Source of the DNA: CAVVVS01 sp963751355
GTDB lineage: Bacteria > Bacteroidota > Ignavibacteria > Ignavibacteriales > Ignavibacteriaceae
Direction of reading: 5' to 3'
DNA length: 59,139 nt
Assembly: GCA_963751355.1 (NCBI GenBank)
Contig: CAVVVS010000035.1
Span: 1-59,139, forward strand
Shown: positions 38,447 to 47,979 of the stretch, piece after piece
Layout: each line of letters begins with the position of its first letter
Position numbering within the stretch: the first letter of the stretch is position 1
Translations under genes and position numbers: made by a program
Notes under the pieces: generated by a model
Databases searched by the model: none
The model's input: only the letters and a program-made list of their open reading frames with translations
What the model was told of the DNA's origin: nothing

Positions 38447-39148
38447 TTACCTCCATTGGTAGGAATTTACAGGCTCGTTATTTAATTCTAAAAGTTCTAC
38501 CGGGTAAATTTCGTACTGTAAATCTTTTAATAAAAATGTTCGACCATCGCTTAGAACTCTAATTGTGTACCAGTAAGAAATCTTGGGCCAGGGATGATCT
38601 TTATAATGAATCTCGGCATATAAATTTTTATTTTGCGGGATTATTGAAGATGAATTTTCAACACTAAGTGCGCGGGAGTTTTTCAGACAGGTGATAACAG
38701 ATTTAAATACAGTATCGCTTAAAAAAATATAAAGAGTATCACCCGCGGAAATATCAAGTCTGTAAAAATCCGGGAATTGATACCACACATAAAGTTTACC
38801 TTTATCGGTATCATATTCATCCATAAAAATTTGAATATTAGGATCCGTATAAATGCGTCCCAACCCCTCTTTTTCTTCCAATTGTTGTTTACTGCCGAGG
38901 CCGGCAACAAGTATTTTTGTCCTTTTGTAATTGTCCGGATAATTTTTAAATAATTGAGTAACTATATAATAAGGCATTCCCTTAATTAATTTACCTTCAT
39001 CAAGGCTGTCGAGCAAAGAAGTTGAACCAACTTGCTCTTTGAACATTTGATAATCCGGATCGTGAATTACCGGTTTATGAATGCAGCCGGAATTAATAAG
39101 GAATAATATTAAAATTGATAACAAAAAACAGAATCTCGTATATTTCAA
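38447..39148 (-). CDS. Lipoprotein of unknown function
   Basis: A 233-residue exported lipoprotein (LINSGC lipobox, Cys22) without recognised domain. It has a mixed alpha/beta sequence with FPDFYRLDISAGDTLYI and YWYTIRVLSDGRTFLLKDLQY stretches. It starts at TTG 39148 with a strong GGAGGT 5 bp upstream, and is the first gene of the cluster with the metallophosphoesterase. The next start (ATG) is not in a better place, so TTG is preferred. Function unknown; an envelope sensor or cofactor for the phosphoesterase is only a guess. Confidence 0.72.
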   Translation of the reverse strand: MKYTRFCFLLSILILFLINSGCIHKPVIHDPDYQMFKEQVGSTSLLDSLDEGKLIKGMPYYIVTQLFKNYPDNYKRTKILVAGLGSKQQLEEKEGLGRIYTDPNIQIFMDEYDTDKGKLYVWYQFPDFYRLDISAGDTLYIFLSDTVFKSVITCLKNSRALSVENSSSIIPQNKNLYAEIHYKDHPWPKISYWYTIRVLSDGRTFLLKDLQYEIYPVELLELNNEPVNSYQWR

Positions 39149-39560
39149 TTCAAACCTCCGTTATGTTAATAGCACATAATGATACTTGTGAAGTTTTTGC
39201 TGGAAATTATTGAGATTGTTCCTGAATAATTTAAAACAATTAATTACCTGACATCTTATTTATATTTCCGTGTAACTATAAAGATTCACATTCTTATTAA
39301 TAACACGAACGATTCCCGGATTTTATTCGTAAATGAAATAAAAAATATTCGTCGATAAGAGAGATAGTTTATTTAATTGAGCCTGGAAGAGAAAAATGAA
39401 AAACCCCAATAAAAGGAAATACGGATATCAATTTAGGAACCAATATTCTGCGGGTTTTTGTATTCCTTTATAGGAACATAATTAAACAGAGTTAATTAGT
39501 CAACTGAAAAAATAGTTCCTTTTTATTCGAATCATGATAGAGTTTAAATAACTTTACCGC
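39149..39560. other. AT-rich intergenic region
   Basis: About 410 bp; no gene, RNA or strong hairpin supported. It contains the promoter region of the lipoprotein cluster at its left side, since both flanking genes are on the minus strand; the other flank is the end of the aldehyde oxidoreductase operon. Confidence 0.5.
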
Positions 39561-40538
39561 TTAAGCCGTTAAATCGGTTAAAATCCTTTTCATCAAATTC
39601 TTTGCAAGCGGAATTTTGTAGCTGTTCATTTCAAGTGCATAAGCGTTCTTAAACATCTCATCAGCCAGTTTGGAAAGTGAATCATCATTTATTGTTAAAC
39701 CGCTGAGTTTTTTGTTAACGATTTCATTTTGCCACGGAATGGGAGCAACTCCGCCAAAAGCAATACTGCCTGATTTAATACCGGCTGAATTTTTAAGAAT
39801 TACAGATCCCACGCTCACAACAGCAAAGTCCCAAACATGTCTCTCTTTAAATTTAATGTAAGTACTTTTGGTATTGGAAGGTAAATCGGGTATAATAATT
39901 TTTTCAATAATTTCTCCCGATTCCAGAATATTTTCTTTCGTATGATTTTTCTCCGGTAATACGAAAAATTCGCTTAGCGGAATTTGTTTCATCTTATCGT
40001 TCGAAAAAATGGATACCTTTGCGTTCAGAGCGAGCAGCGCCACTGCAGTATCGGAAGGATGTACAATAAAACAAGGTCCTCCTCCAAGGATGCAATGATA
40101 TTTATTATTTCCATCGGCTGCATAACAAATATCACCGCCCTTTCGCAGGCAATGGAAATCTCCACGGAAATAAAAGCAGCGTGGTCGCTGGCAAATGTTT
40201 CCGCCTAGCGTGCCTACATTTCTGAATTGAGGAGTGGCTACTTCTTTTGCTGCATCAGATAGTATTGTATATTTATTTTGTATTACCGGATGTTCCGCAA
40301 TATCCGTTAATGTAACTAAAGCTCCAATCTCAAGTCCTTTGCCTGGTGAATATTTAATTGTATTCAATCCCTGAATTTTTTTCAAGTTAACAATTATCTC
40401 CGGCGTAATAATATCATCTTTCAACAAACCTAGTACATCCGTTCCACCGGAAAAGGGAACTGATATAGTTGAATTTTTTATGAGAATACCCGATGCTTCT
40501 TGAAGAGTTTGCGGTTGTGAATATTTAAAGTTTTTCAT
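39561..40538 (-). CDS. PaoB-like FAD subunit of aldehyde oxidoreductase
   Basis: FAD-binding subunit, 325 residues, of a xanthine-oxidase-family enzyme. The FAD site motif NVGTLGGN-like sequence (FRNVGTLGGNICQRPR) is at about residue 105. Next to it lie the four cysteines that in E. coli PaoB (YagS) hold an extra 4Fe-4S cluster: CQRPRCFYF, HCLRKGGDICYAADG. A C-terminal CO-dehydrogenase-flavoprotein domain ends the protein. No signal peptide; it would be exported with the Tat-bearing small subunit. It is the last gene of the operon (26 bp after the large subunit). Gene order small-large-FAD differs from paoABC. Confidence 0.9.
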   Translation of the reverse strand: MKNFKYSQPQTLQEASGILIKNSTISVPFSGGTDVLGLLKDDIITPEIIVNLKKIQGLNTIKYSPGKGLEIGALVTLTDIAEHPVIQNKYTILSDAAKEVATPQFRNVGTLGGNICQRPRCFYFRGDFHCLRKGGDICYAADGNNKYHCILGGGPCFIVHPSDTAVALLALNAKVSIFSNDKMKQIPLSEFFVLPEKNHTKENILESGEIIEKIIIPDLPSNTKSTYIKFKERHVWDFAVVSVGSVILKNSAGIKSGSIAFGGVAPIPWQNEIVNKKLSGLTINDDSLSKLADEMFKNAYALEMNSYKIPLAKNLMKRILTDLTA

Positions 40539-40564
40539 TATTCAATTCCTTTTCAATTTTTCTT

Positions 40565-42859
40565 TCACGCTTTATATAACGTATTAATAACTTTATCCGG
40601 TGAGATAGGCAGACTTTTTATCCTGATGCCCAGCGCATTATATACAGCATTAGCAATTGCGCCCGCTGTCGGAATTATAGCCGGTTCACCTACTCCTTTA
40701 ACTCCCGTACTGCTGATCATTGAATCATAATTGCTGGTAATAATAATTTTAATTTCAGGAACATCTTTTATTGTAGCCATTTTATAATCATGCATATTCG
40801 GATTTAATATTTTCCCCGTATTCCGGTCGATTAGTCTTTCTTCCAGCAGCGCATAACCCAGACCCTGAATAATTCCGCCATGCATCTGGTTTCCCATTGT
40901 TTGGGGATTCAAAACTCTACCAATATCATGAGCGGCAACAATTTTTATTACTGTTACTTTACCTGTGTATGTGTCAACTTCAACCTCGGCAAACTGTGCA
41001 CCGAATGTGTTAATTGCATAACCCTCTGGATTAGCATTGCGTGCGCCGGTAGTTATTAAAACTCTCTCGTGCGTTTTTCTCACTATGTCATGTATTGAGA
41101 TGTTCTTTGAGTTGTCTTTTGTTATGACCTTACCTTCTTTATATAAAAGGTTGTTTTCCGGTAATTCCAAAAGCGCAGCTGCACCGGAAATTAATTTTTG
41201 TTTCATTTGTTCCGCCGCATCTCTAACTGCCGGAGATACAGAAGCAGCCGTTGTACTGCCCCCGCTTGAGCCGCTATAGGGGGCCACTGCTGTATCTCCT
41301 ACAGTAACTTGAATTTTGTCTATTGGAATTTCAAGTACTTCGGAAACAACTTGAGCGATGATGGTGTATGTTCCCGTACCGATATCTTGAGTACCTGAAA
41401 TAATGTTAACACTGCCGTCGGCATTAAGTTTTAATGTTGCATAAGAAGGAGGTCCGCCGCCGCCCCACCATATTTGCGAAGCAACTCCCATTCCTCTTTT
41501 TATGATTCCTTTATCCGAACCAGCCGGTTTTCTTTTTTCATACCATCCGATTTCTTTTGCTCCCTGTGTGTATGCTTCTTTTAATTTTTTCGAGGTGTAA
41601 GGAAGTTTCGAAACTTGATCGATTTCCGCTAAATTTTTAATTCTAAAATCGAGAGGATCCATACCAATTTTTTCAGCTAATTCATCTATGAGTGAGTCTA
41701 AAGCAAAAGTTCCTTGAACATTACCCGGAGCTCTATATGCCCTCGCTCTGCCTGCGTTTATATAAACATTATATTCTTCAGTTTTAATGTTAGGACATTT
41801 GTACAAAGTTCTTAAAGGCCAGCTGCATCCGGCTCCATTAGGATAAGCACCAACACTCCCATACGAGTAATGATTCAATGCAGTTAATGTCCCATCCTTC
41901 TTTGCGCCGGCTTTTAGCTTTTGGTATGAATCGGGGCGGTTTCCGACTGAGAGGTTCATTTGTTTTCTATCAAGAGTGATTTTTACCGGACGACCTAATT
42001 TCCGGGCTGCAAGCGCTGCCATAACCGTGTACTTACCTGCTTCAAGCTTGCTTCCGAATCCGCCGCCCATATATTTTTTAATCACTCTAACATTACTTTC
42101 GGGTAAGTTTAAACTAGAAGCAATAGCGGAACGAACGGTAAATACTCCCTGGGTCGAATCCCAGATAGTTAATTTGTCTCCGTCCCAATTAACAACACTA
42201 CAGTGTACTTCGGTGGGATTATGTATTACGCATTGAGTCGTGAAAACATCTTCTACAACAGCATCGGCATTTTTAAAACCATCTTCAATATTGCCGCGTT
42301 CATATGTCTCCGGTTTACCACCCAAAATGTTTCCGCTTTCATGAACTTTCGGTGCATTTTCCTTCATAGCTTTTTCGGCATCGATTACGAAAGGTAACTC
42401 TTCATATTCAACTTCAATTAGCCTGATTGCTTCATCGGCTGCCTGTTCCGACTCTGCGGTTACACACGCTACCTCATCACCGTTATATCTTACATGCTGA
42501 TCAAATAATTTTGTGGTACCGTAATACCAAGGTATATCCGGAGCGTTTTTGTAGGTCAATATTGCCATTACTCCGTGCAATGCTTCTGCTTTTGCAGTTT
42601 TAATATTTTTAATTTTTGCGTTTGGAAAAGGGGAATGAAGAATCTTAGCGAAAACCATACCGGGTAGTTTTTTATCGAAAGTAAATACCGCCGTGCCGCT
42701 TACTTTATCATAACCGTCGATTCGCGATATTGGTTTGCCGACAATTTTTAATTTATCGTTAGCAGCCCATTGTTCAATTTTATCAGTTGAAACTTCGGCA
42801 ACATTTTCAACATAATCCTGCTCAAAAAAGAATTTCGATTTTACAATTTTACGGGACAT
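40565..42859 (-). CDS. PaoC-like molybdopterin-binding subunit
   Basis: Molybdenum-cofactor subunit, 764 residues, of a xanthine-oxidase-family aldehyde oxidoreductase. Motifs: the early KIVGKPISRIDGYDKVSG, GGGFGSK near residue 268 (MoCo contact), a Q-rich TQDIGTGTYT block, and the catalytic Glu725 in GVKGVGEPAIIP close to the C-terminus. Length fits PaoC/YagR (about 730). It lies between the 2Fe-2S and FAD subunits in one operon. Expected to oxidise aldehydes in the periplasm. The MoCo insertion chaperone PaoD/XdhC is not encoded in this window. Confidence 0.93.
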   Translation of the reverse strand: MSRKIVKSKFFFEQDYVENVAEVSTDKIEQWAANDKLKIVGKPISRIDGYDKVSGTAVFTFDKKLPGMVFAKILHSPFPNAKIKNIKTAKAEALHGVMAILTYKNAPDIPWYYGTTKLFDQHVRYNGDEVACVTAESEQAADEAIRLIEVEYEELPFVIDAEKAMKENAPKVHESGNILGGKPETYERGNIEDGFKNADAVVEDVFTTQCVIHNPTEVHCSVVNWDGDKLTIWDSTQGVFTVRSAIASSLNLPESNVRVIKKYMGGGFGSKLEAGKYTVMAALAARKLGRPVKITLDRKQMNLSVGNRPDSYQKLKAGAKKDGTLTALNHYSYGSVGAYPNGAGCSWPLRTLYKCPNIKTEEYNVYINAGRARAYRAPGNVQGTFALDSLIDELAEKIGMDPLDFRIKNLAEIDQVSKLPYTSKKLKEAYTQGAKEIGWYEKRKPAGSDKGIIKRGMGVASQIWWGGGGPPSYATLKLNADGSVNIISGTQDIGTGTYTIIAQVVSEVLEIPIDKIQVTVGDTAVAPYSGSSGGSTTAASVSPAVRDAAEQMKQKLISGAAALLELPENNLLYKEGKVITKDNSKNISIHDIVRKTHERVLITTGARNANPEGYAINTFGAQFAEVEVDTYTGKVTVIKIVAAHDIGRVLNPQTMGNQMHGGIIQGLGYALLEERLIDRNTGKILNPNMHDYKMATIKDVPEIKIIITSNYDSMISSTGVKGVGEPAIIPTAGAIANAVYNALGIRIKSLPISPDKVINTLYKA

Positions 42860-43016
42860 TTCCCCTCCCTCTGATTTTTAAAAATCAATTTAAAATCATA
42901 TGACTTAAAAACTGCCGGGAAAATATTTATTATGAATTTCATCATACTGTCCTGGAAGCTTAAAAGTCTTGTTATTTTCTTCCGTTTTTCAATTCAATCA
43001 ATTTCAGTATTTTGAA

Positions 43017-43628
43017 TTATAATTTTTCTGCGGCAGTTTGTACCGATTTAATAATATTCGGGTAAGCGGAGCATTTGCAAATATTGCCTGCCATTCCGTC
43101 TATAATATCTTCTTTTGTTGGTTTGGAATTTTTCAGTAGTAAAGCTTGGGCTGCCATAACCTGTCCGGGAGTGCAAAATCCGCATTGAAGTCCATCATGT
43201 TCAATAAAAGCTTTTTGAATCGGGTGAAGTTTCTCTCCGCTCATCAATCCCTCAATAGTTGTCACTTCTTTTCCTTCCGCATCGACAGCGAGCATGTGGC
43301 ATGAATATACTGCTTTCCCGTCAAGCAGAACCGTACAGCCTCCGCATTCTCCGTGGTTGCAAACTATTTTGGTACCGGTTAGCTCCAAATCGTTTCGTAA
43401 GAGTTCGGCAAGTGTGGTGTTCGGTTCAACCAACAACATTACTTTTTTACCGTTAACCTTTAAAGATACAGTTTGAGCATCCTCGCTAAGTTCCTCAATG
43501 TTTTTAGTTATCCCGCTGCCCAGATTTTTCATGCCCGGCATCAATACATAACTGCCGGCCACACCCGAGCCGACTCCTTTAATAAATTTTCTGCGGGAAA
43601 TAAATTTTGAGTTGGATTTTTCGTTCAT
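43017..43628 (-). CDS. PaoA-like Tat-exported 2Fe-2S subunit
   Basis: The iron-sulfur subunit, 203 residues, of the aldehyde oxidoreductase. The N-terminus has a twin-arginine signal (SRRKFIKGVGSGVAG), unusual for the cytoplasmic members of this family but the rule for PaoA (YagT); it carries the complex out. The first cluster is bound by CNHGECGGC and a Cys further on, near residues 90-120; the second by CGFCTPGQ and CKCSAYP towards the end. It is the first gene of the operon; the large subunit follows 157 bp later. Firm assignment. Confidence 0.93.
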   Translation of the reverse strand: MNEKSNSKFISRRKFIKGVGSGVAGSYVLMPGMKNLGSGITKNIEELSEDAQTVSLKVNGKKVMLLVEPNTTLAELLRNDLELTGTKIVCNHGECGGCTVLLDGKAVYSCHMLAVDAEGKEVTTIEGLMSGEKLHPIQKAFIEHDGLQCGFCTPGQVMAAQALLLKNSKPTKEDIIDGMAGNICKCSAYPNIIKSVQTAAEKL

Positions 43629-43731
43629 AAAACTTTACCCCTTATAAATGCCCGGGTGGGCTTTTTAAGTTAAATAACAAAATCAAATTAATAAATTGTT
43701 TTTACTCTCTCAAGTAAAATTAATTATTATG

Positions 43732-43768
43732 TAGGGCTGTTCGTTTAAATTAAGTATTGACAGCCCTA
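43732..43768. promoter_or_regulatory. Inverted repeat in a divergent promoter region
   Basis: tagggctgt (43732-43740) and acagcccta (43760-43768) form a perfect 9-bp inverted repeat with a 19-base spacer, between the divergent aldehyde oxidoreductase operon (-) and the DUF1573 gene (+). A terminator is not expected at a divergent site, so it may be an operator or an RNA leader stem. This is inference only. Confidence 0.4.
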
Positions 43769-43856
43769 AATCACCTGATATTATTTGTGATAACATCACA
43801 GCCAAATTTTTCATAAATTAAATTTATTAATATATAATTTCCTAAACGGAGTACTA

Positions 43857-44234
43857 ATGCGACGGATTTTAGTTTTTACAATTTTTATGTTTTTGACTGC
43901 ATTTGCTTTTGCACAACACCTCGGTCCTCGTGTTGCAGTGAACAAACTTGAATATAAACTCGGCAGCGAAAACAAGGCTGAAATTGATACGGCAAATTTT
44001 ATAATTTCAAATGCCGGTGATTTGTTTCTAAAAATAAAAGAAATTAAAACTTCATGCAGATGCATTACATATAGTTTAGAAAAAAATTATTTGGCACCCG
44101 GTGAAGGGGCTAAACTGGATGTTTATTATGAAGTGTCCAGCAAATTAAAGAAAAAAAGAATGGAGTATATTTACGTTAGAACGAATGATCCGGTGAATCC
44201 AGAACTAAAGTTGATTGTAAAATTGAATAAATAA
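43857..44234 (+). CDS. DUF1573 exported protein
   Basis: A 125-residue secreted protein: signal peptide to FAFAQ (about residue 20), then one DUF1573 Ig-like domain with TANFIISNAGDLFLKIKEI, the Cys pair in TSCRC and VRTNDPVNPELKL. The start ATG has ACGGAG 5 bp upstream. The domain is common in Bacteroidota envelope proteins; function is not known. It is convergent with the kinase gene (9 bp apart). Confidence 0.9.
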   Translation: MRRILVFTIFMFLTAFAFAQHLGPRVAVNKLEYKLGSENKAEIDTANFIISNAGDLFLKIKEIKTSCRCITYSLEKNYLAPGEGAKLDVYYEVSSKLKKKRMEYIYVRTNDPVNPELKLIVKLNK

Positions 44235-44243
44235 TGGATGATA

Positions 44244-46421
44244 CTATAATTGCTGCGTTTGAAATACCAGGTTGACTAAATCAAGCAGTTCTTTTTTTGA
44301 AAACGGCTTAACCAGATAGTGTGAAAAACTTTCATCCAGAAATTTTTCTTTATTTCCTTCCAGTGCGTAAGCTTTTATTGCTGCAATAGGGATGTCTTTA
44401 TAATAGGGTAATTTTCGAATCTCTCTAGTTAGCTCAACTCCGTTTTTCCCCTTAAGGTTAATATCCATCAGTATCATATCATAATTTGTATTCATAACCA
44501 TCCCCATAACTGAATTAGCATCATCCGTTAGGTCAAGTTTATAAATATCCTCTAGAAACATATCGATGGTTTTCCGGATTGATTTATCATTTTTGACTAA
44601 TAATAATTTAGGCTTTCTATTACGCACACCGTCATAAGAAAAATGACCTTCTTCAATATTATGTAGATTATCAGGCGATTTTTTCACTTTATCATAAGCA
44701 GGAGCAGGTAGTTGTAATTTAAACGTAGATCCCTTCCCCGTTTCGCTTTCAAGGTTTATATTTCCATGCATCATCTCGATATATTTTTTAGTAATGGTTA
44801 AACCTAAGCCCGTGCCTTCAGATTCACGCGCCATGCCTTCACTAACTTGCCTGAAAGGTTCAAATATTTTTTTGTGATTCTCAGGCAGAATACCGATTCC
44901 TGTATCTGAAATCTTTATTATTGCATATGCCCGGTTATTTATCGATTTTCTTGAGACTGATATTTTCACTTCTCCTTCGTGAGTAAATTTAACAGCATTA
45001 TCGAGAATATTTTTAAGGCTTTGTTCTAACATTTCTTTATCGATAATTGCGTAGACAAACTCCTTCTGAAATTCTGCATTAAAACTTATGTTTTTATTCT
45101 CTGCGGACTTTTGATACTTAACGATAATATTTTTAATACTATCAACAAGATTTATTTCCTCCAAATATATTTCAACTTTATTAGCCTCCAGACGTGAAAG
45201 ATTTAAAATTGAATTTAAAGTATTCATTAGTCTTTGTCCGCTTTCCAAGATAATATCTGCTAATTCTTTTGTTTCCGGGTTGGTATTCTCACCGGCTAAA
45301 ATTTCGGCACAGCCCAAAATTCCAATCATCGGTGTCCTTAACTCATGACTCATATTTGCAAGGAAAGAAGATTTTAGCCTATTCATTTCCTCTGCTTTTT
45401 CCTTTGCTTCTATTAGGTCTTGTTCTACCTGTTTAGCTTCGCTAATATCTCTGATAATTAATATTTTACCAAACTCAACATCCGAATGGCTAATACTTGT
45501 TTGACTTAAAGATAATATTCTTGGGTTTCCGTTAATATTAAATTCTTTTGTAGTCCCTGAAAAATTGTTAAATATATTATGCATAGAAAGTATAGAGTGA
45601 ATATGTACACGCGGATTATCGGAATATGTTAAATCAAATAAATTTTCGGCAGATTTATTCATCTCCACAATAAAGCCGTTTTTATCCATTATTATAACAG
45701 CTTCTTCAACTTGAGCGAATAAATCGTGTGAAGCGACTTCAATTCCTGTTGAAAATAAGCGGTACTTTTTTACGGCAATGAGTATAAAAATGGACTGAAT
45801 AATGGTTCCTGATTCGGCTATACGGACGAAATTAAAATGCAGCATGTAGGGCATAATTAAGTTGGATATTATCCCGATAATTAATATAATAAAGGAGCCT
45901 ATAAGTAAAAGAGTATATGAGCGAACTATATTAACATCATTTGATTTATTCATCTCACGGTATATTAAATACAGCGCATATAATCCCTGAAGAAAATCAG
46001 CGACAAAGACGAACGGAATGAAAAGGGGACCGGGGATTTCTTTTACACCCCAATATTCGAATTGTGTACCCGCGATGACTGAATTTGTGGAGACACTTAT
46101 TATTATAGATACAACCGTGATTACTAAAAACAGATAAAATGAAAAATCTCTCTTTCTATTAATAAAAACGTAAGTAAAATTTAAAAACCAAAAAGTGATT
46201 GATAACCAGGCGATAGAAGTGATTTTTAATATAATATTATGCCATTCTCCGGGGATCGGCTGTCTGCTTATTACGACTAATAAAATCCATATAGATAAAT
46301 CTGCCGCATATAAAAGAAAACTCCGGGTGACTGCGGTTTGTTTTTGCTGAGCAAAAATAAACGTCCATACAAATCCGTTGAAAAAGAATGCGACAAGGGG
46401 GATTAAGGAGTAAATATTCAT
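44244..46421 (-). CDS. 7TM-PAS hybrid histidine kinase with receiver
   Basis: A 725-residue membrane-bound sensor kinase. Order: seven-helix N-terminal sensory domain (HisKA_7TM type, about 1-225), PAS domain (about 230-345, VEMNKSAENLFDL), HisKA with phospho-acceptor His359 (SFLANMSHELRTP), HATPase with the N box (LKNILDNAVKFT), DTGIGI and EGTGLGLTI, and a C-terminal receiver with Asp653 (MDINLKG). The receiver is unusual: the acidic pair is VKND in place of V-E-D/D-D, and the conserved Thr is Lys (AAIKAYA), while Asp653 and the Lys of LVKPF remain. No separate response regulator adjoins. Stimulus unknown. Convergent to the DUF1573 gene. Confidence 0.93.
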   Translation of the reverse strand: MNIYSLIPLVAFFFNGFVWTFIFAQQKQTAVTRSFLLYAADLSIWILLVVISRQPIPGEWHNIILKITSIAWLSITFWFLNFTYVFINRKRDFSFYLFLVITVVSIIISVSTNSVIAGTQFEYWGVKEIPGPLFIPFVFVADFLQGLYALYLIYREMNKSNDVNIVRSYTLLLIGSFIILIIGIISNLIMPYMLHFNFVRIAESGTIIQSIFILIAVKKYRLFSTGIEVASHDLFAQVEEAVIIMDKNGFIVEMNKSAENLFDLTYSDNPRVHIHSILSMHNIFNNFSGTTKEFNINGNPRILSLSQTSISHSDVEFGKILIIRDISEAKQVEQDLIEAKEKAEEMNRLKSSFLANMSHELRTPMIGILGCAEILAGENTNPETKELADIILESGQRLMNTLNSILNLSRLEANKVEIYLEEINLVDSIKNIIVKYQKSAENKNISFNAEFQKEFVYAIIDKEMLEQSLKNILDNAVKFTHEGEVKISVSRKSINNRAYAIIKISDTGIGILPENHKKIFEPFRQVSEGMARESEGTGLGLTITKKYIEMMHGNINLESETGKGSTFKLQLPAPAYDKVKKSPDNLHNIEEGHFSYDGVRNRKPKLLLVKNDKSIRKTIDMFLEDIYKLDLTDDANSVMGMVMNTNYDMILMDINLKGKNGVELTREIRKLPYYKDIPIAAIKAYALEGNKEKFLDESFSHYLVKPFSKKELLDLVNLVFQTQQL

Positions 46422-46869
46422 AGAGCGTGGTGCACCTCCATTATATTTAAATCTAGATAAAAACTGTTCATTCCCCTTTTTAAAATTCCTTTTTCGAAAC
46501 TACAATAAGAACTGTATAGATAATGTCTCAATGAGAATACTAATTTAATATAGTTATATAAATTAAGCAGCAACTTGATTCAAAATACATTAGAACTAAT
46601 TTTTTTATAATGCCGGACTTCAGTTTTGTACGAATCCGTGCGGGAAGTAATTTGTCAATAATTATTACGGATTTGAAGGATTATCACCGTTTTTATTTTG
46701 AAAATTATTTCCAGTTTACTTCTGCACAAAGCGCAGCACTATTTAACATTAGTGTATAATATCAACCGGGTAAAATTAAATGATTCAGATAAGAAATTTT
46801 TCAGATTATATTTATGAAAAGTATAAAGAAAAATTAAATCCGTGAAAAGGCTGCAACATAGAATGGAAA
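46422..46869. other. AT-rich intergenic region
   Basis: No gene or hairpin supported. It holds the upstream region of the kinase gene (GGAGGTG about 12 bp before its start). Confidence 0.5.
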
Positions 46870-47475
46870 TCATTTCACTTTGTTTATGGTGCTTCTCATT
46901 TTACTGCGGATGTAAAATCCGGCAACAATCGCTATAAATAAGAAGATTGCAAATAAAAAAAAATGATGGTGAACTTTTCTTAAAATAATCTCCCATTTCT
47001 CACCGAAAAAATATCCTATTGAAATAAAAGTGGAAGCCCATAAAAATGCACCAGTATATGCGAATAAAGCGAACTCCCACCTTTGAAGTTCAGATGTACC
47101 GGCTAAAATGGCAACAACATGTCTGACTCCCGGAATAAAATAACCTATGAGCAATGCCCATCTTCCAATCTTTTCGAACCAATTGTGAGCTTTTTTTAAT
47201 CTTTCTTCAGTGATATGAATAAAGTGGCCATATTTAATTAAAGCATAGTGTCCGAAGGTGCTTCCGATTGCATAGCTGATAGAAATACCAATTATGCTCC
47301 CCAAATAAGCAGAAAGAAATGCAGGCAGTAATTGAAGATTCCCTTTATATATAAGATAGCCGATTAAAGTCATTAATGTTTCATCGGGTACAGGTAATCC
47401 GACGATGCCGAGAACAAGCAGCGAAAAAATTCCGAAATAACCATAATGACTGATCCAGAACTGAAGCGTTTCCAT
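46870..47475 (-). CDS. DedA-family membrane protein
   Basis: A 201-residue member of the DedA/SNARE-associated family. Signature: LVLGIVGLPVPDETLMTLIGYL near residue 20-40 and LIGYFIPGVRHVVAILAGTSELQRWEFALFAYTGAFLWASTFISIGYFFG in the second half, which holds the F/Y-x-P-G-x-R motif. Four to five helices; ends with a basic tail. Family members act as flippases for undecaprenyl phosphate or phospholipids. Stand-alone gene. Confidence 0.93.
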   Translation of the reverse strand: METLQFWISHYGYFGIFSLLVLGIVGLPVPDETLMTLIGYLIYKGNLQLLPAFLSAYLGSIIGISISYAIGSTFGHYALIKYGHFIHITEERLKKAHNWFEKIGRWALLIGYFIPGVRHVVAILAGTSELQRWEFALFAYTGAFLWASTFISIGYFFGEKWEIILRKVHHHFFLFAIFLFIAIVAGFYIRSKMRSTINKVK

Positions 47476-47979
47476 CGTAAAAATTTAGTTTATCATATAA
47501 GTATGTAAAAACAGAAGTGTTAATATACTAAAAGTTTTTGCACCCGGTTGCGGTATGTAATACGTATTTACAGGGCCATTAAACTTTAAATAGAGTAAGT
47601 CCTAAAAGCCAAATTAAAATTATTTACGATTTGAATTTTTTACAAAGGTCCGATATTTTGAATTGCCATAATAAAATTTCAGCAGCGGTTTTTCAATTAC
47701 CTCATTAAATCTATTTATTAACTTTTATGCTTTTTGCGGTACTAAGGGTTTATATAAATATACTTTGCTGCGATTCTAATATAGGTGGCAGCAGCATACA
47801 TCATGCACAATAAAATTTTCATCTTCATTAATTAGAAACTAAAAAACATTTGAGAACTTAATGGAATTAACAAAAAATTAAAAAGTGCAATTAAAATTAT
47901 TTCGGAGATTTAATGCGTCTTTTATATATTAACACCTTAAGAAAAATATTTTTAAACAATTATTGGTTATGGGAATATT
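47476..47979. other. Divergent intergenic region
   Basis: About 500 bp between the DedA gene (-) and the OB-fold lipoprotein (+); should hold both promoters. No RNA or hairpin that I can support. Confidence 0.5.

Noticed and set aside
43647..43670. gccc-gggt-gggc-ttttt hairpin before the aldehyde oxidoreductase operon
   Set aside because: Only a 4-bp stem; its T run is oriented for the + strand, where no gene ends.
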